Shown: positions 46,519 through 54,217 of the stretch, in pieces | Layout: each line of letters begins with the position of its first letter | How positions within the stretch are numbered: the first letter of the stretch is position 1 | DNA from: Lutibacter oricola | Lineage (GTDB): Bacteria; Bacteroidota; Bacteroidia; Flavobacteriales; Flavobacteriaceae | NCBI RefSeq assembly: GCF_900106565.1 | Contig: NZ_FNNJ01000012.1 | Coordinates: forward strand, 39,043 to 103,042 | Length of the DNA: 64,000 bases | Direction: 5' to 3' | The notes under the pieces: generated by a model | Told to the model about the DNA's origin: nothing | What the model saw: the letters and a program-made list of their open reading frames with translations, nothing else | Database searches by the model: none | Made by a program: the position numbers and the translations under genes

Positions 46519-48010
46519 AATAGTAATCGTCGTATTAATAGTTGTTATGGCACTATACTCGTGTAAAAAAGAAGAAAAGTTAAAAGTTGAAGTTTATGAA
46601 ACTTCAGCATCGGGTAATAAGTTAACACCAATTACTGATTTTTCTGCGAAAGGAGAAACAAATGTAATAAAGCTATTGCCTGAAGAAAAATTTCAAACTA
46701 TTACTGGTTTTGGAGGAGCTTTTACAGAGTCTTCTGCTTACTTGCTAAACAAATTAAGTAAAGAGAATCGTAAAAAAATTATTGACGCTTATTTTAGTGA
46801 AGAAGGAGCAAATTACTCTTTAACAAGATCTCATATGAATTCTTGTGACTTCTCTGTAAGTAATTATTCTTACACACCTGTTGAAGGAGATAAAGAGTTA
46901 GAACATTTTTCTATTGAAGAAGATAAGGACGATTTAATTCCATTTATAAAAGATGCAATGGCAGCTTCAAAAGATGGCTTTAAAATCTTCGGTTCACCTT
47001 GGACAGCAGTTCCTTGGATGAAAGATAACAACAAATGGGTAGGAGGTAAATTATTGCCAGAATACTATGACACTTGGGCATTGTTTTTCTCGAAATATGC
47101 AGATGCTTATAAAGAAGAAGGTATTAATATTTGGGGTTTTACTGTTGAAAACGAACCATTAGGAAATGGAAACAATTGGGAAAGTATGCACTTTTCACCT
47201 GATGAAATGACAAATTTTGTAGTAAATCATTTAGGGCCAAAATTAGAAGCTGATGGAAAAGGAGATCTTAAAATTTTAGGTTATGATCAAAACAGAGAAC
47301 ATTTAAAAGAATGGGTTGATTCTCAATTTAAAAATGAAGAAACTTCAAAATATTTCGATGGAACAGCAATACATTGGTACGCTAGTACTTATGAGGTTTA
47401 TCCAGAAGAATTACAATACGCACATAAAAAAGCTCCAGAAAAATTATTAATTCAATCGGAAGCATGTATTGATGCTGAAACTCCTGTTTGGCAGGATGAT
47501 AAATGGTATTTTGAAAAAGAAGCTACAGATTGGGGATATACTTGGGCACCTGAAAAAGATAAACATTTACACCCAAAATATGCACCTGTAAATAGATATG
47601 CTAGAGATATTATTGGCTGTTTAAACAACTGGGTAGACGGTTGGGTAGATTGGAACATGGTGTTAGATAAAAAAGGAGGACCAAACTGGTTCGAAAACTG
47701 GTGTATTGCACCTGTAATTGTAGACCCAGAAAAAGATGAGGTATACTTTACACCTCTTTACTATACAATGGCTCATTTTAGTAAATACATTAGACCAGAA
47801 GCAGTAAGAATTGGATTTCAAAGTTCAGATACAGAATTATTAACTACTGCTGCACAAAATCCTGATGGTTCAATTGCTGTTGTTTTATTTAATGAAGGTA
47901 ATAAAGAAAAAATTATAGAATTAAACTTAAATGAAAAAACAATTGCATTTACAATTGGAGCTAAAGCTATTCAAACAGTTGTAGTTCCAGAAGTTGAAAA
48001 CTTAAACTAA
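46505..48010 (+). CDS. GH30 family beta-glucanase/glucosidase, lipoprotein
   Basis: The 501-residue lipoprotein (LYSC, Cys20) has the GH30 (beta/alpha)8 barrel and an associated beta-sandwich. Typical segments are ITGFGGAFTESSAYLLNKLS, IFGSPWTAVPWMK, the acid/base Glu217 in FTVENEPLG and the nucleophile Glu319 in LIQSEACID. In laminarin loci GH30 enzymes mostly cleave beta-1,6-glucosidic branches, which fits here, though glucosylceramidase-like annotation is common for the family. The start codon overlaps the previous gene by 14 bp, and the symporter gene follows after 6 bp, so all are co-translated from one message. Confidence 0.92.
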   Translation: MRTSRIVIVVLIVVMALYSCKKEEKLKVEVYETSASGNKLTPITDFSAKGETNVIKLLPEEKFQTITGFGGAFTESSAYLLNKLSKENRKKIIDAYFSEEGANYSLTRSHMNSCDFSVSNYSYTPVEGDKELEHFSIEEDKDDLIPFIKDAMAASKDGFKIFGSPWTAVPWMKDNNKWVGGKLLPEYYDTWALFFSKYADAYKEEGINIWGFTVENEPLGNGNNWESMHFSPDEMTNFVVNHLGPKLEADGKGDLKILGYDQNREHLKEWVDSQFKNEETSKYFDGTAIHWYASTYEVYPEELQYAHKKAPEKLLIQSEACIDAETPVWQDDKWYFEKEATDWGYTWAPEKDKHLHPKYAPVNRYARDIIGCLNNWVDGWVDWNMVLDKKGGPNWFENWCIAPVIVDPEKDEVYFTPLYYTMAHFSKYIRPEAVRIGFQSSDTELLTTAAQNPDGSIAVVLFNEGNKEKIIELNLNEKTIAFTIGAKAIQTVVVPEVENLN

Positions 48011-48016
48011 GATTAT

Positions 48017-49450
48017 ATGTCTACAAACACAAGTAAAGTGCCGTTCGGTCAAAAACTAGCTTTCGGAATAGGAATGTTCGCAAATCAAATGTTTCCAGCA
48101 ATACTTGGAATTTTTATGGTTGTTTTAGTTGAAGATTTAAAGTTTTCTGGATTAATGTGGGGATTAATATATTTATTTCCAAGATTATTTGATGCAATTA
48201 CAGATCCTATTATGGGGTTTATTTCCGATAACACCAAGTCTAAATGGGGAAGAAGAAAACCTTACGTTCTTATTGGTGGATTAATTATGGGAGTAGCTTA
48301 CATTTTTATGTGGCAGTTATTTAAGGAGAATTCTGTACAGTATAATTTTTGGTATTTTTTCTTGTGGTCTGTTATTTTTTATTTTGGACTAACATTTTTT
48401 AGTGTGCCATATGTAGCAATGGGTTATGAAATGAGTAATGATTTTCACGAACGCACAAATATTATGGCAGTTGCACAATGGATTGGGCAATGGGCTTGGG
48501 TAATAGCTCCGTGGTTTTGGGTTGTTATGTATGATCCTAATTGGTTTACATCTGCAGATGTTGCAGCAAGAGAATTAGCTATCTGGGTTGCAATACCTTG
48601 TGCAATTTGTGCTATTATTCCAGCAGTATTTATAAAAAGTGAATCTACATTAGATAAAGATTATGAACCTTTGAATTTTGGTAATATTAAAGGTAGTTTG
48701 GATAAGATATTTAGCAGTTTTGCTGAGGCTTTTAAAATTAAGGAATTTAGAAAGTTATGTTTGTCTACTTTTTTTATATATAATGCATTTATGGCTGTAT
48801 CATCACTTACTTTTTTTGTGATTGTATATAAATTATTTAATGGAGATACGGAAGCATCAGGAGTATGGGTATCCTTATTTGGTTGCTTAGGAGCTTTGGG
48901 AACAACTTTTATTGTAATTCCTATTGTGGCTTGGTTATCTAAAAAATTTGGAAAGAAAAAAGCCTTCATGCTATCTCAAAGCATTTCTATTATAGGATAT
49001 ATTATGCTTTACTTTCTATTTATTCCAGGGAAACCGTGGATGTATATAATTGCATTGCCATTATTTTCATTTGGAATAGGAAGTTTATTTACCATAATGA
49101 TGTCTATGACAGCAGATGTTATTGATATTGATGAGTTAAATACTGGAAAACGAAGAGAAGGAATTTTTGGTGCTATTTATTGGTGGATGGTAAAAGTTGG
49201 GTTTGCAATAGCAGGAGCACTTAGTGGTGTAATTATTTGGATGGTTGGATTTGATTCGGATTTACCAACAATTGAACAACAATCAGCAGTAGATGGAATT
49301 CATGCTTTTTTCTGTTTTTTTCCACTGTTAGGTACAGTAGCAGCAATGTATGTAATGAATGATTATTCAGTTTCTGAAGAAAGAGCTAATGAAATAAGAG
49401 CAGAATTGGATAAACGTAAAAATAATAATTCATCAGTAAAAACAGCTTAA
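48017..49450 (+). CDS. GPH-family sugar:cation symporter
   Basis: The 477-residue membrane protein has about twelve hydrophobic segments and the hallmarks of the glycoside-pentoside-hexuronide symporter family: LFPRLFDAITDPIMGFISDN after the second helix, SKWGRRKPYVLIGG, and VPYVAMGYEM. A further RREGIFGAIYWWMVKVG stretch occurs in the second half. It likely brings glucose, laminaribiose or short laminari-oligosaccharides into the cytoplasm. The presence in the same operon of a cytoplasmic phosphorylase and a cytoplasmic GH17 suggests that oligosaccharides, not only glucose, are imported. Exact cargo is inferred. Confidence 0.9.
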   Translation: MSTNTSKVPFGQKLAFGIGMFANQMFPAILGIFMVVLVEDLKFSGLMWGLIYLFPRLFDAITDPIMGFISDNTKSKWGRRKPYVLIGGLIMGVAYIFMWQLFKENSVQYNFWYFFLWSVIFYFGLTFFSVPYVAMGYEMSNDFHERTNIMAVAQWIGQWAWVIAPWFWVVMYDPNWFTSADVAARELAIWVAIPCAICAIIPAVFIKSESTLDKDYEPLNFGNIKGSLDKIFSSFAEAFKIKEFRKLCLSTFFIYNAFMAVSSLTFFVIVYKLFNGDTEASGVWVSLFGCLGALGTTFIVIPIVAWLSKKFGKKKAFMLSQSISIIGYIMLYFLFIPGKPWMYIIALPLFSFGIGSLFTIMMSMTADVIDIDELNTGKRREGIFGAIYWWMVKVGFAIAGALSGVIIWMVGFDSDLPTIEQQSAVDGIHAFFCFFPLLGTVAAMYVMNDYSVSEERANEIRAELDKRKNNNSSVKTA

Positions 49451-49509
49451 ATTTTTTAGAGTAGTGTCTGTTAGTAGTTGAAAAGATTAAGATTTAAAGA
49501 AATTATAAA

Positions 49510-50394
49510 ATGTCGGTTAGAAGCAATAAAATATTATCCTTATCTACAAGAGGTTTGGATAATAAAACACCAAAAGGTTTAAGAAATGTATTTAAAAGAG
49601 TATTAAACAATGGTATGCACGGTTTGTGTTTTAGCCCTTATGAAGAAGGACAAGAACCAGGAGATATTATTACCGAAGCTCAAATAAGAAGACGAATGAA
49701 AATTATTAAGCCATATACAAAATGGATTCGTTCTTTTTCTTGCACAGATGGTAATGAGCTAATTCCAAAAATTGCACACGAATTTGGTATTAAAACAATG
49801 GTTGGTGCTTGGCTTGGTAATGATAATGAAATAAATAAAAAGGAAATAGCAGGTTTAATTAAATTGGCTAAGGCAGGATATGTAGATTTGGCAGCTGTTG
49901 GAAATGAAGTGATGTATAGAGGTGATTTAACAGAAAAAGAACTTTTGGCATTTATTAATGAAGTGAAAAAAGAAATTCCTGAAATTCCTGTTGGATATGT
50001 TGATGCATATTATGAATTTGAAGAACGCCCAAATATTACGGAGGCTTGTGATGTAATTTTTGCGAATTGTTATCCTTATTGGGAAGGTTGTAGTTTGGAG
50101 TATTCGTTGTTGTATATGAAAGATATGTACAATAGAGCTTTAAAAGCAGCAAAAGGAAAAAAGGTCATTATATCAGAAACTGGTTGGACCAATAGCGGAC
50201 AAGTATTTCATGGCGCTGTTCCATCATATGAAAATGCTATGAAGTACTTTATCAACTCACAAGAATGGTCTAAAGAAGAAGGTATTGATTTATTCTATTT
50301 TTCCTCTTTTGATGAATCGTGGAAAGTAAGTGCTGAAGGTGATGTTGGAGCTTGTTGGGGGTTGTGGGATAAAGATGAAAAATTGAAATTTTAG
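49510..50394 (+). CDS. Cytoplasmic GH17-like beta-1,3-glucanase
   Basis: The 294-residue protein is a compact GH17 barrel without any signal peptide (start MSVRSNKILSLSTRG). The acid/base Glu133 is in LAAVGNEVM and the nucleophile Glu223 in VIISETGWT. FANCYPYWEG and LFYFSSFDESWK match the same positions in the lipoprotein GH17 at 44227. A cytoplasmic location is unusual for a family that mostly acts outside the cell. It could trim imported laminari-oligosaccharides or transfer glucan units for the phosphorylase. It ends the laminarin operon and is followed by a strong terminator. There is a 59-bp gap to the symporter gene. Confidence 0.85.
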   Translation: MSVRSNKILSLSTRGLDNKTPKGLRNVFKRVLNNGMHGLCFSPYEEGQEPGDIITEAQIRRRMKIIKPYTKWIRSFSCTDGNELIPKIAHEFGIKTMVGAWLGNDNEINKKEIAGLIKLAKAGYVDLAAVGNEVMYRGDLTEKELLAFINEVKKEIPEIPVGYVDAYYEFEERPNITEACDVIFANCYPYWEGCSLEYSLLYMKDMYNRALKAAKGKKVIISETGWTNSGQVFHGAVPSYENAMKYFINSQEWSKEEGIDLFYFSSFDESWKVSAEGDVGACWGLWDKDEKLKF

Positions 50395-50423
50395 GAAATA
50401 AGTATTCTCCTAAAAAAGTTAAA

Positions 50424-50457
50424 AAAAAAAGACATAGCATATGCTGTGTCTTTTTTT
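50424..50457. terminator. Terminator of the laminarin operon
   Basis: A-run plus GACATAGCAT (50431-50440) pairs with ATGCTGTGTC plus T-run (50441-50457), one G-T wobble. The strong stem and T-run 30 bp after the GH17 stop mark the operon end; the A-run on the other side makes it potentially bidirectional. Confidence 0.85.
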
Positions 50458-50527
50458 ATTTAAAATACTTGTATTTAGTAATTTAGAATAAGAAGTATTT
50501 ATTTGGTTTCTAATTTTAGAATTAATG

Positions 50528-50539
50528 TGATAAAAATCA
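50528..50539. promoter_or_regulatory. Fnr/Crp-like palindrome, copy 1
   Basis: TGAT-AAAA-ATCA is a perfect palindrome equal to the core of Fnr/Crp-type sites (TTGATnnnnATCAA). It stands about 66 bp before the first YfiR-like gene. The same twelve bases, followed by the same A-rich run and GTTAAAAA, stand at 53594 before the second copy. Confidence 0.5.
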
Positions 50540-50605
50540 TAAAAAAAAGTTAAAAATTAAATTATCTTGGTATGAATTTAATCCCAATTCACTCCCTATT
50601 AATTG

Positions 50606-51145
50606 ATGATTACCTGTAAGCTCCCTCATAATTTACTTTTTATATTAAAGAGAGTTTTGTGTGTGCTTTTGTTTTTTTGCATTGAGAATTCACTTTTTGC
50701 TCAAACTGTACAAGTTCCAGAAAATATTCAGGCAGCGTTACTCTCTAAAGTTTTAAAATTCAATCAAGACCTTCAAAAAACAGCTAACATTAAAATATTA
50801 GTTGTTTACAATAAAAACTTAGAAATTAATAGAGATAACTTTATTAATGGGCTAGATGAATCTATATCAGTAAAGGCCATAAAACCAATAGAATTAGAAA
50901 AAAATATTTCAGATTATAAAGTAGTTTATTTTATGTCTGGATTGAATAAAGAGGCAATATTATGTAAAAAACATAAAGTATTGTCAGTTACAGGAACCAA
51001 TCAATATGTAGAAAATGGAGAAATTTCATTAGGGTTTAAAGTTGAAAACAATAAACCTAGAATAGTAATGAATTTAACTTCGTTAGAAAAGGAAGAACAG
51101 TTTTTCTCTTCAGATATATTGAGGATTTCAAAAATTTTTAAATAA
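50606..51145 (+). CDS. YfiR-like (DUF4154) periplasmic protein, copy 1
   Basis: The 179-residue protein starts at ATG 50606 and has a signal peptide (hydrophobic VLCVLLFFCIE, cleavage near LFAQ). The mature part, about residues 38-179, fits the YfiR/DUF4154 fold: NIQAALLSKVLKFN at the start, KILVVYNKN, VVYFMSGLNKE, then the family end GEISLGFKVENNKPRIVMNL and SSDILRISKIFK. In Pseudomonas, YfiR is a periplasmic inhibitor that binds the sensor domain of the diguanylate cyclase YfiN. Here the probable partner is the CHASE8 kinase at 56597. The receptor gene begins 6 bp downstream. A paralogue lies at 53676. Confidence 0.82.
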   Translation: MITCKLPHNLLFILKRVLCVLLFFCIENSLFAQTVQVPENIQAALLSKVLKFNQDLQKTANIKILVVYNKNLEINRDNFINGLDESISVKAIKPIELEKNISDYKVVYFMSGLNKEAILCKKHKVLSVTGTNQYVENGEISLGFKVENNKPRIVMNLTSLEKEEQFFSSDILRISKIFK

Positions 51146-51151
51146 AATAGT

Positions 51152-53491
51152 ATGAATATTAAAGTTAAAATATTTTTATTTACGTTTGTGTTTATAGCAA
51201 CTATGCTAAGTAATAAAACCTTTGCTCAAAAGGAAAAAATTTACAATCAAATGACTCTTGATGAGTTATTGGATATTGATGTTGTTGTAACTGTATCAAA
51301 AAAACCAGAAGATTTATTTGAAACACCTTTATCTACAACTATAATTAGTAAAAAAGAGATCGAAAACTCTGGTGTTACTAATATTCCAGAAGCTTTGCGA
51401 TTGTCTCAAGGTGTTATTGTTAGAGAAATTACTCCAGGTAATTATGATATTCATATAAGAGGTTATGATGATGTAACAAAAAATGTGTATTTAACATTGG
51501 CTTATAATTCCACAACGCTTGTAATGATAGATAATAGAATTGTTTATAGTTATTTAGGTGGTGGAACATTTTGGGAAACTTTTCCAGTTGATTTAAATGA
51601 TGTTGAAAGAATTGAGATTGTTAGAGGTCCAGCATCTGCATTATACGGGCCAAATGCTGTTACTGGGGTAATTAATATTATTACATCACATGCTCATAAA
51701 AAAGGAAAAAATATAGTTGTTAATGCTAGTTTAGGCAATAATAAAACAAAACATACAAGTCTAAATGTTGGGTATAATTGGAATGATAAAACAAAACTAT
51801 CATTTTCTGGAAATTTTGCACGGCAAAATCGTTTTGAAGAAGAGTATTATGATTTTACTAAAAGAGAGTACACATCTTTAGATAATTTGGAAATGTTTGT
51901 ATCACCAATAAAAAACTTTGATACTTATGAGGTTTGGACATATGATGAATATCAAAAAGAACTTGGGGCTTATTATGATGAAGAATTAAGTTTAAAAAAA
52001 CTTGGAGGAAATATCTTTTTTACTCACAATTACTCAGAAAACTCTAATATTGATGTTGCAGTTGGTGCACAAAAATCTCAAAGTCAAAAAATAGGATTTT
52101 TAAATTTATCAACACCATTATCTCAAAGTAAATCTACAAGCTATTATATAAATTCAAAAATAAAATTAAACAACCTTTATGCTCAATTTAATATAAACTC
52201 AGGTAAGGATGAGAATAATTATAAGTTTAACTCGTATAAGTTTACAAATGTTGAAGCAAATTTAGAGTACTTTAAACAGTTTAAAAATTTTAATATTAGA
52301 CCAGGAATTAATTATAAGTTCTTGTCTTGTAATAGTCCTTTTACATATAACGAGCCTTTGAGTTTTAATACCTTAAATTATCAGTTTAAAGATTCTCCAA
52401 GAGAAACTTCATCTTATTCTGCATTTGTATTATCTGAATGGAAACCAATTTCAAAAATTAGATTAATTGGCGCTGTTAGAGTAGATAAATTTGATTTTAA
52501 TAAAAACTATTTTACAAATTATGAAGTTGCTTCAACTTACCGTATAAATAAAAATAATTTAATTAGAGCATCCTATTCAAAAGCAAATAAATCGCCTTTC
52601 TTTTTTGACTCGTACTTAAATAGTAGTATGGTTTTAAGATATCAAAAAGTAAAAGATTTAAATGGAGAGCCTGTTTTAATAACTTCGCCTGTTAATATTG
52701 ATGTAAAAGGGCAAGAAGATTTAAAATACCCAACAATTACAAATTTTGATATTGGTTGGAGAACAAAATTTAACTCAAATTTAAGTTTAGATTTAGAATT
52801 ATTTCATTCAAAAGTTAAAAACTTTGTCAACCCAAATGTTTATTACCTCTTAGAATCGGCTCATCAATTAAGTGATCAAGGTGAAATAGTTTGGACAATT
52901 CCAATAGTAGAAAGTCATGCAGATGTTTTGTTTGAAAATTATAATGTAAGAGCCAAGCAATTTGGAGTAGGTTTTACGTTAAATTATGAAATTAATAAAC
53001 AATTTAAAGCAAAACTGTTTGGAACCTATCAACATACAGATTTATTGGGAAATAAAGATATAAGTTTTGAAACAACAGATACAAGTATAGGTGCTATTAA
53101 TGGAGATAAAATTTTAACAACATATACAAACTTAACAGTAAACTTTACGCAATGGAGTGATGAAGCAACACCTTCTTTTTTTGGTGGTTTTTTGTTAAAT
53201 TACAATCCTAATAAAAAATGGAATTTTAGTACAAATGGCTACATATATTCAAACTACAAATATGCAAGAGATAATTATTATGAGATAACAAATGAAGATA
53301 ATATTTTAGACGCAAGAACTGAAATGGATATTAATGCGAATGTAATTTGGAACGCTAAAACGACATACAAAATAAATAAAAACGTAATGACAAATTTAAC
53401 ATTTAAAAATATTTTAGGAGATCATAGAGAATTTGGCTTTGCAGATAACATCGGGGCTTCTTTTTTAATTGGTTTTCAATGGCAGTACTAA
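51152..53491 (+). CDS. TonB-dependent receptor paired with YfiR-like protein, copy 1
   Basis: The 779-residue outer-membrane receptor has a signal peptide (ending near TFAQ) and no SusC-type N-terminal extension. The sequence MTLDELLDIDVVVTVSKKPE opens a classical plug (about residues 50-170: FETPLSTTIISKKEIENSGV, IHIRGYDDVTK, VRGPASALYGPNAVTGVINI), followed by a barrel ending in FLIGFQWQY. Ligand unknown; siderophores, cofactors, peptides and glycans are all possible. The plug is almost the same as in the second copy (54218), while barrel loops differ, which suggests different ligands feeding one signalling route. A hairpin with T-rich tail follows. Confidence 0.88.
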   Translation: MNIKVKIFLFTFVFIATMLSNKTFAQKEKIYNQMTLDELLDIDVVVTVSKKPEDLFETPLSTTIISKKEIENSGVTNIPEALRLSQGVIVREITPGNYDIHIRGYDDVTKNVYLTLAYNSTTLVMIDNRIVYSYLGGGTFWETFPVDLNDVERIEIVRGPASALYGPNAVTGVINIITSHAHKKGKNIVVNASLGNNKTKHTSLNVGYNWNDKTKLSFSGNFARQNRFEEEYYDFTKREYTSLDNLEMFVSPIKNFDTYEVWTYDEYQKELGAYYDEELSLKKLGGNIFFTHNYSENSNIDVAVGAQKSQSQKIGFLNLSTPLSQSKSTSYYINSKIKLNNLYAQFNINSGKDENNYKFNSYKFTNVEANLEYFKQFKNFNIRPGINYKFLSCNSPFTYNEPLSFNTLNYQFKDSPRETSSYSAFVLSEWKPISKIRLIGAVRVDKFDFNKNYFTNYEVASTYRINKNNLIRASYSKANKSPFFFDSYLNSSMVLRYQKVKDLNGEPVLITSPVNIDVKGQEDLKYPTITNFDIGWRTKFNSNLSLDLELFHSKVKNFVNPNVYYLLESAHQLSDQGEIVWTIPIVESHADVLFENYNVRAKQFGVGFTLNYEINKQFKAKLFGTYQHTDLLGNKDISFETTDTSIGAINGDKILTTYTNLTVNFTQWSDEATPSFFGGFLLNYNPNKKWNFSTNGYIYSNYKYARDNYYEITNEDNILDARTEMDINANVIWNAKTTYKINKNVMTNLTFKNILGDHREFGFADNIGASFLIGFQWQY

Positions 53492-53495
53492 AAAA

Positions 53496-53516
53496 TAACA
53501 ACTTAAAGTGTTGTTA
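53496..53516 (+). terminator. Weak terminator between the two receptor modules
   Basis: TAACAAC (53496-53502) and GTTGTTA (53510-53516) pair around a 7-nt loop, with a T-rich tract 15 bp further on. It would separate the two YfiR-receptor units into different transcripts. Confidence 0.45.
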
Positions 53517-53593
53517 GTTAGTGTTTTATTTTTTTTAGCTGAAAAATGGTTTTATTTTTTTGGTATAAAAGTTATCTAATAGTTACATTAGTA

Positions 53594-53605
53594 TGATAAA
53601 AATCA
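53594..53605. promoter_or_regulatory. Fnr/Crp-like palindrome, copy 2
   Basis: TGAT-AAAA-ATCA, identical to 50528-50539, at 70 bp before the second YfiR-like start. The identity continues into the A-rich run downstream (29 bases in all), while the remaining intergenic sequence is not alike, which argues for a maintained regulatory site or promoter. Confidence 0.5.
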
Positions 53606-53675
53606 TAAAAAAAAGTTAAAAAAAAAGTTAATTTAGTTATACATTTTAAAATTTAATAGATCCCCAAAATTCATT

Positions 53676-54215
53676 TTGATTAAATTTAAGTCTTCTTCTA
53701 ATTTCATGCTCTTTTTTAAAAGAATAATTTGTGTGTTACTTTTTCTCTGTATTGGGAATTTGGTGAAAGCTCAAAATGTTCCTGTGCCCGAGAATATACA
53801 AGCGGCACTTTTATCTAAAGTTTTAAAATTCAATCCAGGTTTTTCAGATTCAACTTCAATTAAAATGTTAGTTGTGTATAACAATAATACTCAAATAAAT
53901 AAAGATGAATTTATTAGAGGAGTAGGTAATTCTATAGAAGTAAAGGCTATTAAACCTGAAGAGTTAAAAGATAACATTTCAGAAACTAATGTTGTTTATT
54001 TTATGCCAGGAATTAATGATTCTTCTAAATTATGTAATAAAAATAAAGTTTTATCAGTAACGGGTACACCCCAGTATGTGGAGCAAGGAGAAATTTCCTT
54101 AGGATTTGGAGTAGAAAATAATAAGCCGAAGATATTAGTGAATTTAACATCACTAGAGCAAGAAGGGCAGTCATTTTCGTCGGATATATTAAGAATAGCA
54201 AAGATTTATAAATAG
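53676..54215 (+). CDS. YfiR-like (DUF4154) periplasmic protein, copy 2
   Basis: A paralogue of the protein at 50606, with the same ends (NIQAALLSKVLKFN, GEISLGFGVENNKPKILVNL, SSDILRIAKIYK) and the conserved VVYFMPGIN segment and single mature cysteine (LCNKNKVLSVTG). A TTG at 53676 gives 179 residues, and its first sixteen codons align with the ATG-initiated start of copy 1 (M-I, K5, N9, K15, R16 shared). ATG 53706 is the alternative and leaves a shorter but usable signal peptide. It should act as periplasmic regulator between the receptor encoded 2 bp downstream and the kinase at 56597. Confidence 0.8.
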   Translation: MIKFKSSSNFMLFFKRIICVLLFLCIGNLVKAQNVPVPENIQAALLSKVLKFNPGFSDSTSIKMLVVYNNNTQINKDEFIRGVGNSIEVKAIKPEELKDNISETNVVYFMPGINDSSKLCNKNKVLSVTGTPQYVEQGEISLGFGVENNKPKILVNLTSLEQEGQSFSSDILRIAKIYK

Positions 54216-54217
54216 GT

